A DNA stretch of 64,000 nucleotides from Bradyrhizobium sp. Ash2021 (GCF_031202265.1 NZ_CP100604.1:8724501-8788500), one strand, 5' to 3'. Shown: positions 8,824 to 17,360, numbered from the stretch's first letter. The notes: generated by a model not told the origin, from the letters alone. Numbers and translations are program-made.

Positions 8824-9474
8824 ATGACCGCTGAGACCGATGCGAAGCTGATCGAGCAGGGCCGCAAACTCTTTGCCGGCGACTGGCAGTTCATCTGGGC
8901 CTCGCCCTCGATCGAGACGCTGCCGCCGGAAGCCGGCCTGGAAGTGGCGTTCGCCGGCCGCTCCAATGTCGGCAAATCCAGCCTCATCAACGCGCTGACC
9001 GGCCGCAACGCGCTGGCGCGCACCTCGCACACGCCGGGCCGCACCCAGGAACTGATCTTTTTCCAGGGCCCCGAAAACGCGGACTTCCGGCTGGTCGACA
9101 TGCCCGGCTACGGCTACGCCTCGGCGCCAAAGGCAAAAGTCGCGTCATGGACCGCGCTGATCCACAAATTCCTGCAGGGCCGCAGCACGCTGGCACGGGT
9201 CTACGTGCTTGTTGACGCCCGCCACGGCATCAAGGACGTCGATCAGGACGTGCTGAAGACGCTCGACAAGTCGGCCGTGAGTTATCAGGTGGTGCTGACC
9301 AAGGCGGATCAGGTCAAGCCGGCCGAACTGGAAAAGTGCATCGCCGAGACCATTGCGGCCCTGGCAAAACATCCTGCCGCGTTTCCGGATGTGCTGGTGA
9401 CATCCTCGCGCTCGGGCGCCGGCATGCCGGAATTGCGCGCCGCGATGGTGCGCCTGCTCGAGGAGCGCCGTTGA
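8824..9474 (+). CDS. engB: Ribosome biogenesis GTPase YsxC/EngB
   Basis: A 216-residue TRAFAC GTPase. The P-loop is GRSNVGKSS (45-53), G2 has Thr in TPGRTQ, G3 is DMPGYGYA and G4 is TKAD, with the KxVLTKAD context of EngB. It works in late large-subunit assembly. Its stop overlaps the start of the DUF423 gene (TGATG), so the two are translationally coupled. Confidence 0.95.
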   Translation: MTAETDAKLIEQGRKLFAGDWQFIWASPSIETLPPEAGLEVAFAGRSNVGKSSLINALTGRNALARTSHTPGRTQELIFFQGPENADFRLVDMPGYGYASAPKAKVASWTALIHKFLQGRSTLARVYVLVDARHGIKDVDQDVLKTLDKSAVSYQVVLTKADQVKPAELEKCIAETIAALAKHPAAFPDVLVTSSRSGAGMPELRAAMVRLLEERR

Positions 9475-9845
9475 TGAGCCGGGCCTATCGCATCCTGATC
9501 GTTCTGGCCGGCATCATGGGCGCCGACGGAATTGTGCTGGCCGCGGCCTCCGCACATCAACCTGATGCGTCCCGGCTGGCATCGGCCTCATCGATGCTGC
9601 TGTTCCATGCCACGGCCGTGCTCGGAATCGTTGTGCTGGCCGAGCGTGCAATCGTCCATGCCCGGATCGGGATAGCATCCGCCTTCGGCTTTGTGATCGC
9701 CTCCGCCCTGTTCGCCGGCGACCTGAGCTTGCGGCAATATGCCGGTCACAGCCTGTTTCCGATGGCCGCGCCGACGGGCGGCACGCTTTTGATTCTGAGC
9801 TGGCTGGCCGTCGCGGTGGCCGCGGCATGGCCAGGGCGAGGGTAA
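9474..9845 (+). CDS. DUF423-like small membrane protein
   Basis: A 123-residue protein whose ATG overlaps the engB stop codon. Four hydrophobic segments are visible (about 6-26, 41-58, 65-82 and 95-118). The [20 protein letters not shown] and [12 protein letters not shown] segments resemble the DUF423 (YgdD) pattern, in which helices 2 and 4 carry such residues. No biochemical role is established for the family. Confidence 0.65.
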   Translation: MSRAYRILIVLAGIMGADGIVLAAASAHQPDASRLASASSMLLFHATAVLGIVVLAERAIVHARIGIASAFGFVIASALFAGDLSLRQYAGHSLFPMAAPTGGTLLILSWLAVAVAAAWPGRG

Positions 9846-9861
9846 GCGGTCACCGATTTAT

Positions 9862-10020
9862 CGTGTCCCGGACGCGGTGCAGCGCCCTTGCGCTGCTCCG
9901 CAGAGCCGGGACCCATCTTCGCTTCATGGGCCCCGGATCAGCAGCGCACCACGCCGCAAGGCAAAGCGCGCCAAAGACGCGCGTGAACGCGCTTATGGCG
10001 CTGCGCAGCATCCGGGGCAC
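9862..10020. repeat. Intergenic repeat, family E copy 1
   Basis: It begins GTGTCCCGGACGCGGTGCAG and ends GCTGCGCAGCATCCGGGGCA. Internal sub-units include GCAGAGCCGGGACC and GGGCCCCGGATCAGCAGCGC. A second copy lies at 49056-49181, downstream of pyrE. It fills most of the gap between the DUF423 gene and argB. Confidence 0.8.
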
Positions 10021-10095
10021 GCAATCCAGCACTTTGCGCCCGCCCGCCAATCAGATAGAACCCCGCCCGACCTCTTCGATAATGAGACCCGCTTC

Positions 10096-10992
10096 ATGAC
10101 CGACGTGTCGAATATCAGCCCGCTCGATCAGGCCCGCATCCTGTCCGAGGCGCTGCCGCATATGCAGGAATATGACGAAGAGACCATCGTCATCAAATAT
10201 GGCGGCCATGCCATGGGCGCGGAAGAGACCGCCAAGGCCTTCGCCCGCGACATCGTGCTGCTGGAGCAAACCGCGATCAATCCGGTCGTGGTGCATGGCG
10301 GCGGGCCGCAGATCGCGACCATGCTGAAGCGGCTCGGCATCCAGTCGGAATTCGCCGCGGGCCTGCGCATCACCGATGCCGCGACCATCGAGATCGTCGA
10401 GATGGTGCTGGCCGGCTCGGTCAACAAGCAGCTGGTTGGCTACATCAATGAAGCCGGCGGCAAGGCCGTGGGCCTCAGCGGCAAGGACGGCAACATGGTG
10501 TCGGCGTCGAAGGCGACGCGCACCATGGTCGATCCGGATTCGCATATCGAAAAGGTGGTCGATCTCGGTTTCGTCGGCGAGCCCGAGAAGGTCGATCTCA
10601 CGCTGCTCAATCAGCTGATCGGCCACGACCTGATCCCGGTGCTGGCGCCGCTGGCGACCTCGAAGTCCGGGCAGACCTTCAATGTCAACGCCGACACCTT
10701 TGCAGGTGCGGTGGCGGGCGCGCTGAAGGCCAAGCGGTTGCTGCTTCTGACCGACGTTCCCGGTGTGCTCGACAAGTCGAAGAAGCTTATTCCGGAACTG
10801 TCGGTCAAGGATGCGCGAAAGCTGATCGCCGACGGCACGATTTCCGGCGGCATGATCCCGAAGGTCGAGACCTGCATCTATGCGCTGGAGCAGGGCGTGC
10901 AGGGCGTCGTCATCATCGACGGCAAGACGCAGCACGCCGTGCTGCTCGAATTGTTCACCAATCAAGGCACCGGTACGCTGATCCACAAGTGA
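10096..10992 (+). CDS. argB: Acetylglutamate kinase
   Basis: A 298-residue amino-acid kinase of the usual length. Key features are IKYGGHAMG near residue 31, VVHGGGPQI, the ISGGMIPKV segment and the substrate loop VSGSVNKQL-like [10 protein letters not shown]. It phosphorylates N-acetylglutamate, the second step of arginine synthesis. In alphaproteobacteria it is usually the arginine-inhibited, PII-regulated hexameric form; that is family knowledge. The [12 protein letters not shown] start was chosen over an upstream codon that would run through repeat E. Its stop overlaps the next gene. Confidence 0.96.
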   Translation: MTDVSNISPLDQARILSEALPHMQEYDEETIVIKYGGHAMGAEETAKAFARDIVLLEQTAINPVVVHGGGPQIATMLKRLGIQSEFAAGLRITDAATIEIVEMVLAGSVNKQLVGYINEAGGKAVGLSGKDGNMVSASKATRTMVDPDSHIEKVVDLGFVGEPEKVDLTLLNQLIGHDLIPVLAPLATSKSGQTFNVNADTFAGAVAGALKAKRLLLLTDVPGVLDKSKKLIPELSVKDARKLIADGTISGGMIPKVETCIYALEQGVQGVVIIDGKTQHAVLLELFTNQGTGTLIHK

Positions 10993-12056
10993 CCCGCGCG
11001 AACCCATCGTCCCCGATGATCAAGCGCCGCTTCAGCGCAAGAATGCAGCGGTACGCGGCGCGCACGATCCTGGCGCTGCCGGCCGCGACGATCTCGCTGT
11101 TCTTCTCGTCCGCGCCGGCGCTGGCCGACCTGAAACTCTGCAATCGAATGAGCTATGTGGTCGAGGCCGCGATCGGCATCGACGACAAATCGGCAACGGC
11201 GACGCGCGGCTGGTTTCGCATCGATCCCGCCGCCTGCCGCGTCGTGGCGCAGGGCACGCTGGCGGCCGACCGCTACCTGTTGAATGCCCGGGCGCTCGGC
11301 GTCTACGGCGCTTCGCCGATCCCGCAAAACGGCACCGATACGCTTTGCATCGCGCCGGAGAATTTCGTCATCGCCGCCGCGCGCCAGTGCCGCGCCGGCC
11401 AGACCCCGGCACCCTTCACCCAGATCACGCCGACCCAGGCCGACGATGGCAATCTGGTCGCCTATCTCGCCGAGGACTCCGAATATGACGACGAGCAGGC
11501 GCGCCTCGCCGGGATCCAGCGACTGCTGGTCATCGCGGGCTATGACGCAGCCCCGATCGACGGCGTCGACGGGCCGAAGACGCAAGGAGCGCTGGCCGCG
11601 TTCCTGAAAAGCCGCGGGCTAAGCGCCGACATCGTGCAGTCGCCGAATTTCTTCACCACCATGATCGACGCGGTGCAGTCGCCGTCCTCGACCGGGCTGA
11701 CCTGGTGCAACGACACGCGGCACAAGATCATGGCCGCGGTCGCGACCGATGACGGCAAGGTCGTGACCAGCCGCGGCTGGTATCGCATCGATCCCGGCAA
11801 ATGCCTGCATCCCGACGTCACCGGCCAGCCGAAACAGATCTTCAGCTTTGCCGAAGCCGTCGACGGCGAGAACCGCACCGTCAAATACAAGGACAAGCCG
11901 CTGAACTGGGGCGGCGCGAAAGAGCTTTGCACGCGCGAGAGCAAATTCGAGATCAACGAACAGGGCGATTGCGGCAGCCGCGGCCTCGCACCGATCGGCT
12001 TTGCCGCGGTCGACATGAGCGGCGGCGGCAAGACGCTGCGATTTGCGATGCCATGA
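10989..12056 (+). CDS. Secreted protein with two DUF1036 domains
   Basis: A 355-residue protein with a signal peptide (about residues 10-45: basic, then [21 protein letters not shown]). Two DUF1036 units follow, at about 48-140 ([20 protein letters not shown]) and 235-345 ([20 protein letters not shown]). Each has the [16 protein letters not shown] turn and paired cysteines. The middle (about 165-205) looks like a degenerate peptidoglycan-binding helix domain ([16 protein letters not shown]). GTG at 10989 overlaps the argB stop; ATG at 11016 is an alternative. Probably a periplasmic or envelope protein; role unknown. Confidence 0.8.
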   Translation: MTRANPSSPMIKRRFSARMQRYAARTILALPAATISLFFSSAPALADLKLCNRMSYVVEAAIGIDDKSATATRGWFRIDPAACRVVAQGTLAADRYLLNARALGVYGASPIPQNGTDTLCIAPENFVIAAARQCRAGQTPAPFTQITPTQADDGNLVAYLAEDSEYDDEQARLAGIQRLLVIAGYDAAPIDGVDGPKTQGALAAFLKSRGLSADIVQSPNFFTTMIDAVQSPSSTGLTWCNDTRHKIMAAVATDDGKVVTSRGWYRIDPGKCLHPDVTGQPKQIFSFAEAVDGENRTVKYKDKPLNWGGAKELCTRESKFEINEQGDCGSRGLAPIGFAAVDMSGGGKTLRFAMP

Positions 12057-12149
12057 TGAAAGAAAAACTCCCCTCCATCGTCGTCCCTGCGAAAGCGGGG
12101 ACCCATATGTGGACGGCCCCCGTGGCACAAGAGCTTTTTGACGTGATCG

Positions 12150-12300
12150 GATCGCTTGCATCCATATGTCCGGCCTGTTGATGCGATCGGATTGATCGCT
12201 GGCCAAGATGGTTTGCGCGAGGCGAGTTCCAAACAACCTGGCGGCCTGCTAGCGGCCAATGGGTCCCACGGATTGTCTCGCATCGTTGATTGACCGATCG
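12150..12300 (-). ncRNA. Putative bridge/seek RNA of the IS1111-group element
   Basis: This lies in the long non-coding end on the 3' side of the transposase, where IS1111-group guide RNAs are encoded. Read on the minus strand it contains GGGACCCAT (12259-12267), identical to the 9 target bases left of the insertion. Then comes a GC-rich segment able to form a hairpin (TGGCC...GGCCGCCA), then GGTTGTT (12232-12238), which pairs with 6 of the 7 bases right of the insertion (AACCACC). CCATATGT at 12162-12169 (plus strand) equals the left element-target junction and may be a donor guide. RNA ends are not defined by sequence; this is inference. Confidence 0.55.
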
Positions 12301-12361
12301 CTCCATCTGCTCTTGCAGCTCCGGGTCGGCCGGTGAGCGAACCCGCCGGCCGGCCAATCTG

Positions 12362-13402
12362 TTAAGCGGCGAATGCCGGGATGGCATTCATCCGTGCGGC
12401 ATCGTAACTCTCGCCCGTCGCCATCAGCTTCCAGGCGATGCGGGCAACCTTGTTGGCGAGCGCCACGGCGGCCAGCTTTGGCGGCTTGCGCTTAAGCAGC
12501 GCGACCAGCCAGCGCGAGGGATGGCCGCGGCCGCGCCGAACCTGCTGGATCACCGAGGTCGCTCCCGCCACGAGCAAGCGGCGCAGGTCCTCGTCGCCGG
12601 CCCGCGTGATCTTGCCAAGCCTGGTTTTGCCGGCGGTCGAATGATCCTTGGGTGTGAGGCCCAGCCAGGCCGCAAAGTGCCGGCCGGAGCGGAACGCACG
12701 CGGATCGGGCGTCTTCATCACCAACCTCGTCGCAATGATCGGGCCGATCGAGGGGATCTGCGCCAAGCGCCGGCTGAGGGCATCAGCCCGGTGCCAGGCC
12801 ACCAGCTTGGCCTCGATCTGCTTGAGTTCGGCTTGTAGCCGCGCATATTCGCGCCCCGGTACCGCAAACAGTTCGCGCGCCATTGCTGGCAGGCTCTCGT
12901 CCTGCGCAATCTGCGTCAACAGCGGCTCGATCTTGTCGAGGCCCTTGGGCGCGATCAGGCCAAACTCTGCCGCGTAGCCGCGGATCGTATTGCTCAGCTG
13001 GGTGCGCCGGGCGATCAGTCCATCGCGGATTCCCGTCAGCATCAGCGCAGCCTGTTGCTCGGCCGTCTTTACCGGCACAAACCGCATGCTCGGCCGGCTC
13101 ATCGCTTCACACTGCCCTTCCGCATCCCGCCCGTCGTTCTTGTTCCGTGATATGTAGGGCTTCACCAACTGCGGGGCCATCAGCTTCACCTCATGCCCGA
13201 GTTTGGAAAGCTCCCGCGCCCAATATTGCGAAGCCCCGCAAGCCTCCATTCCGATCACGGTTGGTGGCAGGTTGGCAAAGAACTCCACCATTTGCTTGCG
13301 CGAAAGCCGCTTGCGCAATACCGGCTGCTCGGCGGCATCAACCCCATGCAGCTGAAAAATATGTTTCGACGTATCCATTCCAATGCGGATAATCTGCTTC
13401 AC
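12362..13402 (-). CDS. IS110 family transposase (DEDD recombinase)
   Basis: A 346-residue intact transposase. The N-terminal RuvC-like domain shows Asp in IGMDTSKH, Glu in IGMEACG and the Asp pair in KNDGRDAE. The C-terminal Tnp_20 domain has the helix-hairpin-helix IPSIGPIIATRL and the serine motif AAWLGLTPKDHSTAGK, followed by LGKITRAGD. All catalytic positions expected for the family are present, so the enzyme may be active. It recombines a circular form of the element into RNA-specified targets. Confidence 0.95.
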   Translation of the reverse strand: MKQIIRIGMDTSKHIFQLHGVDAAEQPVLRKRLSRKQMVEFFANLPPTVIGMEACGASQYWARELSKLGHEVKLMAPQLVKPYISRNKNDGRDAEGQCEAMSRPSMRFVPVKTAEQQAALMLTGIRDGLIARRTQLSNTIRGYAAEFGLIAPKGLDKIEPLLTQIAQDESLPAMARELFAVPGREYARLQAELKQIEAKLVAWHRADALSRRLAQIPSIGPIIATRLVMKTPDPRAFRSGRHFAAWLGLTPKDHSTAGKTRLGKITRAGDEDLRRLLVAGATSVIQQVRRGRGHPSRWLVALLKRKPPKLAAVALANKVARIAWKLMATGESYDAARMNAIPAFAA

Positions 13403-13603
13403 GGACGGCTCCCTTGTCTGAGATTTACAACAACCTCATTCTGGCACACTTGATGCCGTAGGGGGCCGTCCACCCCATCAACCACCGATCTGAATTTTGG
13501 CCGCTACTGCCGCCACGATCAAAGGCAACTGGCACCGTGCTCACCAATGACCGACACGGCGTATGGGTCCCGGCGTTCGCCGGGACGACGGGATGAGAGA
13601 ATC

Positions 13604-14293
13604 ATGAAATCACCCCGCGCCTTCACGCATATCGACACCTGGGTGTTCGATCTCGACAACACGCTGTACCCGCATCACGTCAATCTGTGGCAGCAGGTCG
13701 ACGCCCGGATCGGCGAATATATCGGCGCCTTCCTGAAGGTTTCGCCACAGGAAGCGCGGCGGATCCAGAAGGACTATTATCTCCGCTACGGCACCTCGAT
13801 GCGCGGCATGATGACCGAGCATGGCGTGCGGGCCGACGATTACCTCGCCTATGTGCACCGGATCGATCACTCGCCGCTGCAGCCGAACCCGGCGATGGGG
13901 GCGGCGATCGCAAAGCTGCCCGGGCGCAAGCTGATCCTGACCAACGGCTCGACCGACCATGCCGACGCGGTGCTGGCACGGCTCGGCATCGGCACGCATT
14001 TCGAGGCGGTGTTCGACATCATCGCCGCCGAGCTGGAGCCGAAACCGGCGCCGCGGACCTATGACAAGTTCCTCAGGCTGCACGGCGTCGAGCCAACCAG
14101 ATCGGCGATGTTCGAGGATCTCGCCCGCAACCTCGTGGTGCCGCACCAGCTCGGCATGACCACGGTGCTGGTGGTGCCTGATGGTACCGAGGAAGTGGTA
14201 CGCGAAGACTGGGAGCTGGAAGGCCGCGACGCCGATCATGTCGATCATGTCACCGATGATCTGACCGGATTTTTGCAAGCGTTGAGCGCTTGA
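13604..14293 (+). CDS. HAD family pyrimidine 5'-nucleotidase
   Basis: A 229-residue HAD hydrolase. Motif I is VFDLDNTLYP with the nucleophile Asp near residue 16, motif II is ILTNGS, and motif III/IV is EPKPAPRTYDKFL followed by MFEDLARNL. This matches the SDT1/pyrimidine 5'-nucleotidase group, which is typically found between argB and dapD in this lineage. It dephosphorylates small nucleotides or similar phosphates. The start is set at the ATG in MKSPRAFTHIDTW; codons further upstream lie in repeat sequence. Confidence 0.88.
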   Translation: MKSPRAFTHIDTWVFDLDNTLYPHHVNLWQQVDARIGEYIGAFLKVSPQEARRIQKDYYLRYGTSMRGMMTEHGVRADDYLAYVHRIDHSPLQPNPAMGAAIAKLPGRKLILTNGSTDHADAVLARLGIGTHFEAVFDIIAAELEPKPAPRTYDKFLRLHGVEPTRSAMFEDLARNLVVPHQLGMTTVLVVPDGTEEVVREDWELEGRDADHVDHVTDDLTGFLQALSA

Positions 14294-14353
14294 ACCCGCC
14301 TCGGTCGTGCCGGCGATGCCAGGACAGGCCCGTAGAGCAATTCAATTACTCAG

Positions 14354-14842
14354 CTAGGAATCCCCGGAGATCCTTCTCCGGAACTTTCCGGAGCGAATTC
14401 GCTGCTGCCTGTCGATCTTGACCCTTGCTCTGGTCTTGTCGCTGGTCGTCCCGGTTGCGAATATTTCCTTCATCGGTGTCCAATAAGTCTCGATCCAGCC
14501 GCGATAATGGCCGCTGTATCGACCTGGCGGGATGCCGATCTGGGTGAACTTTAGCTTCGCGCCTCCCCGCGTTTTGCTGATATCGAAAATTGCAATGGAG
14601 TAATGGTCGGGCCACCAGCCTGTCGCGCGCCAGGCCTGCACGATTTTTTTGCCCGGCTTAAGTACCAGATTGATTCCCGACAAATGCGAGCCCCACGCTG
14701 TGAATTTACCGCCTACCTTTTTGCTGATCTTGGCGGGCTCGCCCGATAGCGAACTATGCTTCCTTGAGTCCATAATCATGTCGTAGACCTCCCTCGGGGA
14801 AGCTTTGAAGGTGACGACCTGTTGAAGAGTCTTCGTTTGCAT
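14354..14842 (-). CDS. SRPBCC (START/AHSA1-like) family protein
   Basis: A 162-residue protein, MQTKTLQQVVTFKASPREVY at the start, with the AHSA1-type fold features GGKFTAWGSHLSG, GKKIVQAWRATGWWPDHYS and a C-terminal helix with GWIETYWTPMK. AAGGAGCTTCAG in front of the ATG fixes the start. Such proteins bind hydrophobic ligands or interact with chaperones. It is the last gene of the arsR operon, 53 bases after the preceding SRPBCC gene. The last 25 residues are unusually basic (KTRARVKIDRQQRIRSGKFR). Confidence 0.75.
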   Translation of the reverse strand: MQTKTLQQVVTFKASPREVYDMIMDSRKHSSLSGEPAKISKKVGGKFTAWGSHLSGINLVLKPGKKIVQAWRATGWWPDHYSIAIFDISKTRGGAKLKFTQIGIPPGRYSGHYRGWIETYWTPMKEIFATGTTSDKTRARVKIDRQQRIRSGKFRRRISGDS

Positions 14843-14894
14843 CTGAAGCTCCTTGCTCGCGTTGCCGTTGACGCTCTTCCTCACGATTGAGGGT

Positions 14895-15317
14895 CTAACC
14901 GCGTGCCACTTCCTGCAGCCGATCGAGATAGAGCGACCAGCGCTCGCCGTGAACGGGTATTGTTACGTCGGGAAGGCCGCTATGGCGCAGGCGCAGCAGC
15001 GTCCCGCCATCCCTTTGCTCAAGCTCAATCTCGACCAGCGATTCACCGGGCGGTGTCAGGGCAAGGTTCGGGTCGACCGAGTCCCAGCCCCAGGTGAAGG
15101 CAACCCGGCGGGGACGCGTCACTTCCGTATATGTACCACGCGCGATATTGCCGGGACTGACTTCAACTTGAAAGCGCCCGCCGGCGTGCGGTTCTAGCGC
15201 ATGGAAAATTCCGATCCACTGTGACATTAGTTTTGGGTCAACAAGAAAGCCGAACACGGTCTCGGGCGATGCGTCGATGAAGATCTGCCGCTCGATGGCT
15301 CTGCTCTCGCCAGTCAT
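14895..15317 (-). CDS. SRPBCC family protein (AHSA1/CalC type)
   Basis: A 140-residue protein starting MTGESRAIERQIFIDASPET, with the typical MSQWIGIFHALEPHAGGRF turn, RVAFTWGWDS strand, ESLVEIELEQ and a C-terminal helix (GERWSLYLDRLQEVARG). Its ATG overlaps the TGA of the ArsR gene (ATGA), so the two are translationally coupled. ArsR plus AHSA1-type protein is a common pairing in which the regulator controls expression of the ligand-binding protein. The ligand is unknown. Confidence 0.85.
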   Translation of the reverse strand: MTGESRAIERQIFIDASPETVFGFLVDPKLMSQWIGIFHALEPHAGGRFQVEVSPGNIARGTYTEVTRPRRVAFTWGWDSVDPNLALTPPGESLVEIELEQRDGGTLLRLRHSGLPDVTIPVHGERWSLYLDRLQEVARG

Positions 15318-15628
15318 TGCGATTTGCTCTTTCGCTCGGCTGCCTCGGCGACATCCCGCAGCTGAGCGAGACGATCGTCCCAGAAGGCCGCTAGCTCTGC
15401 TCGCAGCCGTGCTACGGAATTGCGGTTGGCACGATAGAGCCTCCGCGTGCCTTCGGGTCGGACAGAGACCAAGTCGCTGTCGCGCAACACGCCAAGATGC
15501 TGAGACACCGCTGGACGCGTCATCGCGAACCTCGCCGCGATTTCGCCGGCCGTCCGCTCCTCGCGCCACACCAGCGCCAAGATTTGGCGGCGCGTGCCGT
15601 CAGCCAACGCTCGCAGCATCACATCCAT
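15314..15628 (-). CDS. ArsR family transcriptional repressor
   Basis: A 104-residue winged-helix protein: MDVMLRALADGTRRQILALV, then helices ERTAGEIAARFAMTRPAVSQ and HLGVLRDSDLVSVRPEGTRR. No cysteine metal-binding motif is seen, so it is the non-metal type usually found with SRPBCC proteins. I chose the ATG at 15628 because the -10 box ends at 15636, so transcription would begin near it. ATG at 15634 lies almost inside the -10. It is the first gene of a three-gene operon with two SRPBCC proteins. Confidence 0.88.
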   Translation of the reverse strand: MDVMLRALADGTRRQILALVWREERTAGEIAARFAMTRPAVSQHLGVLRDSDLVSVRPEGTRRLYRANRNSVARLRAELAAFWDDRLAQLRDVAEAAERKSKSQ

Positions 15629-15635
15629 GCGCATA

Positions 15636-15664
15636 TCGTTAGAATTTTCTAACGTAAGTGTCAA
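15636..15664 (-). promoter_or_regulatory. arsR promoter with overlapping palindromic operator
   Basis: On the minus strand, TTGACA (15664-15659) and TAACGA (15641-15636) are 17 bases apart. The spacer and -10 are filled by a perfect inverted repeat, GTTAGAA-2-TTCTAAC (15638-15653). A repressor bound there would block RNA polymerase, which suggests autoregulation by the ArsR protein. The start codon is so close that the mRNA is probably leaderless. Confidence 0.65.
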
Positions 15665-15685
15665 CTTACAATAAGAAAAGCCATT

Positions 15686-15721
15686 GTTGCCCGGATGGAC
15701 GACGTTGCCCGGATGGACGAC
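15686..15721. repeat. Two perfect 18-bp tandem repeats
   Basis: GTTGCCCGGATGGACGAC occurs twice back to back (15686-15703 and 15704-15721), between the divergent arsR and dapD genes. It is too short to be a CRISPR array and may be a replication-slippage duplication or a duplicated binding site. Confidence 0.9.
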
Positions 15722-15812
15722 ACGACACACCGCCCGCCTTGACTCTCCGGCCCCAAATCCCGAAAAAGCCTCCCCAAATTGCCGTCACAAGCATCCGCCC
15801 AAGGAAAACCTC

Positions 15813-16658
15813 ATGTCCCTGTCCGCCCTCGAATCCACCGTCAACACCGCGTTCGATGCCCGCGACGGCATCTCGACCGCGACCAAGGGCGAGGTTCGCG
15901 ACGCCGTGGATCATGCGCTCGAACTGCTCGACAAAGGCGAGGCGCGCGTCGCCGAGCGCGAGGCCGGCGGCAAGTGGAAGGTCAATCAGTGGCTGAAGAA
16001 GGCGGTGCTGCTGTCATTCCGCCTCAACGACATGAGTTCGATTCCGGGTGGCCCGGGCAAGGCGGCGTGGTGGGACAAGGTGCCCTCGAAATTCGAGGGC
16101 TGGGGCGAGAACCGTTTTCGCGACGCCGGTTTTCGCGCGGTGCCGGGCGCCATCGTGCGCCGTTCGGCCTTCATCGCCCGCAACGTGGTGCTGATGCCGT
16201 CCTTCGTCAATCTCGGCGCCTATGTCGATGAATCGACCATGATCGACACCTGGTCGACGGTCGGCTCCTGCGCCCAGATCGGCAAGCGCGTTCATATCTC
16301 CGGCGGCGTCGGCATCGGCGGCGTGCTGGAGCCGTTGCAGGCCGAGCCCGTGATCATCGAGGACGATTGCTTCATCGGCGCGCGAAGCGAAGTCGCCGAA
16401 GGCGTGATCGTGCGCAAGGGCGCGGTGCTGGCGATGGGCGTGTTCCTCGGGGCTTCCACCAAGATCGTCGATCGCGACACCGGCGAGACCTTTATCGGCG
16501 AGGTCCCGGAATATGCCGTGGTGGTGCCCGGCACCTTGCCGGCCCGGCCGCTGAAGAACGGCCAGCCCGGTCCCTCCACCGCCTGCGCCGTGATCGTCAA
16601 GCGCGTCGACGAGCGCACCCGGGCCAAAACCAGCATTAACGAGCTGTTGCGGGACTAG
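15813..16658 (+). CDS. dapD: Tetrahydrodipicolinate N-succinyltransferase
   Basis: A 281-residue protein starting [20 protein letters not shown], behind AAGGAAAACCTC. The N-terminal helical domain is followed by the left-handed beta-helix of hexapeptide repeats (about 105-235), including [20 protein letters not shown] and [16 protein letters not shown]. It makes N-succinyl-2-amino-6-oxopimelate in the succinylase branch of lysine/diaminopimelate synthesis. dapE, the later step of the same branch, is 0.7 kb downstream on the same strand. Confidence 0.97.
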   Translation: MSLSALESTVNTAFDARDGISTATKGEVRDAVDHALELLDKGEARVAEREAGGKWKVNQWLKKAVLLSFRLNDMSSIPGGPGKAAWWDKVPSKFEGWGENRFRDAGFRAVPGAIVRRSAFIARNVVLMPSFVNLGAYVDESTMIDTWSTVGSCAQIGKRVHISGGVGIGGVLEPLQAEPVIIEDDCFIGARSEVAEGVIVRKGAVLAMGVFLGASTKIVDRDTGETFIGEVPEYAVVVPGTLPARPLKNGQPGPSTACAVIVKRVDERTRAKTSINELLRD

Positions 16659-16736
16659 GTTTCGAACCAAAATCGCTCGGCTGCGACCAATCTACCGGAC
16701 TGCGGGGGGAGCATTTGCCGCCGTCCAGAGGTTGCG

Positions 16737-17360
16737 ATGGACTACGCCGCGTTCCTTCTCAGTTTCGACGGCCGCATCAACCGCGCCAAACTCTGGTGGA
16801 CGGGGCTGACCATCGTTTGCTGGATGCTGCTGCTGTGCGCGCTGATGTTCGCGGTCGCCGGCGCCTTCGGTATCGCGCGCAGCAAGTCCTTCGGTTTCGG
16901 CACCGACGACATCTTTGGCATTCTCGATCCCGTATCGCTACGTTCGTTGTCGTCGGCCGATGTCCTGCCGCTGTGCTTCAAGGCGGTCGGAACGCCGCTG
17001 TTCCTGTGGGTCTATGTCGCCGCCTCGATCAAGCGGCTGCATGATCGCGACAAAAGCGCCTGGTAGATGGTCCCGTTTTTCGTCGTCCCCGGTCTCTTCA
17101 ACCAGTTCGAGGATCAGCTCGGCGACTCCTACCCGGTGCTGTTCCTCAGCTTGATCGCATCTGCCGTCTGGCTGTGGGGAGTCATTGAGATATATCTTCT
17201 GAGAGGAACGAAAGGGCCCAACCGGTTCGGCCCTGACCCGCTGGCGCCGGGGGCGCCGCGCGACACAAGGCCGCACTGGGACCAGCAAAGCGAGCTGGAA
17301 TTTGTTCCGCACAGCGCTGGCCCATCGCCGGGACCTCATGTTAAGCGGGGGCATGAATGA
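16737..17360 (+). pseudogene. DUF805 membrane protein gene interrupted by an in-frame amber stop
   Basis: The frame reads MDYAAFLLSFDGRINRAKLW through two transmembrane helices to IKRLHDRDKSAW, then TAG (17064-17066), then continues in the same frame as MVPFFVVPGLFNQFEDQ and a further helix to a TGA at 17358. DUF805 proteins normally have two Trp in a row after the RLHDxxxSG/A motif, so TGG has become TAG by one base change. No frameshift or other stop is present, so the change looks recent. The 3' end overlaps dapE by 8 bases, as intact homologues would. Confidence 0.85.

Larger units (their letters stand above)
12107..13479 (-). mobile_element. IS110 family insertion sequence, IS1111 group
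   Basis: The element is about 1373 bases. It carries perfect 12-bp subterminal inverted repeats, TGGACGGCCCCC (12110-12121) and GGGGGCCGTCCA (13461-13472). If the interrupted repeat is rejoined as ...GGGACCCAT-AACCACC..., the repeats lie 3 bases and 7 bases from the ends, the asymmetric spacing described for the IS1111 group. No target duplication is seen, as expected for this family. A 255-base non-coding end follows the transposase stop, and only 77 bases precede its start. Boundaries are certain to within a few bases only. Confidence 0.8.
12076..13592. repeat. Palindromic repeat family F, split by the IS1111-group element
   Basis: The left part (12076-12106) reads TCGTCGTCCCTGCGAAAGCG and ends GGGACCCAT. 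The right part (13480-13592) begins AACCACCGATC and ends CGTATGGGTCCCGGCGTTCG plus CGGGACGACGG. The outer arms (GTCGTCCC...GGGACCCAT versus ATGGGTCCC...GGGACGAC) are inverted copies. The intact unit was therefore probably one hairpin-like repeat of about 144 bases that received the insertion near its left shoulder. Confidence 0.7.

Noticed and set aside
15686..15721. CRISPR array
   Set aside because: Only two adjacent 18-bp copies with no spacer; no cas genes in the window.
17064..17066. Recoding of TAG as an amino acid in the DUF805 gene
   Set aside because: No other in-frame TAG is seen in intact genes here and there is no recoding context; a nonsense mutation or sequencing error is simpler.
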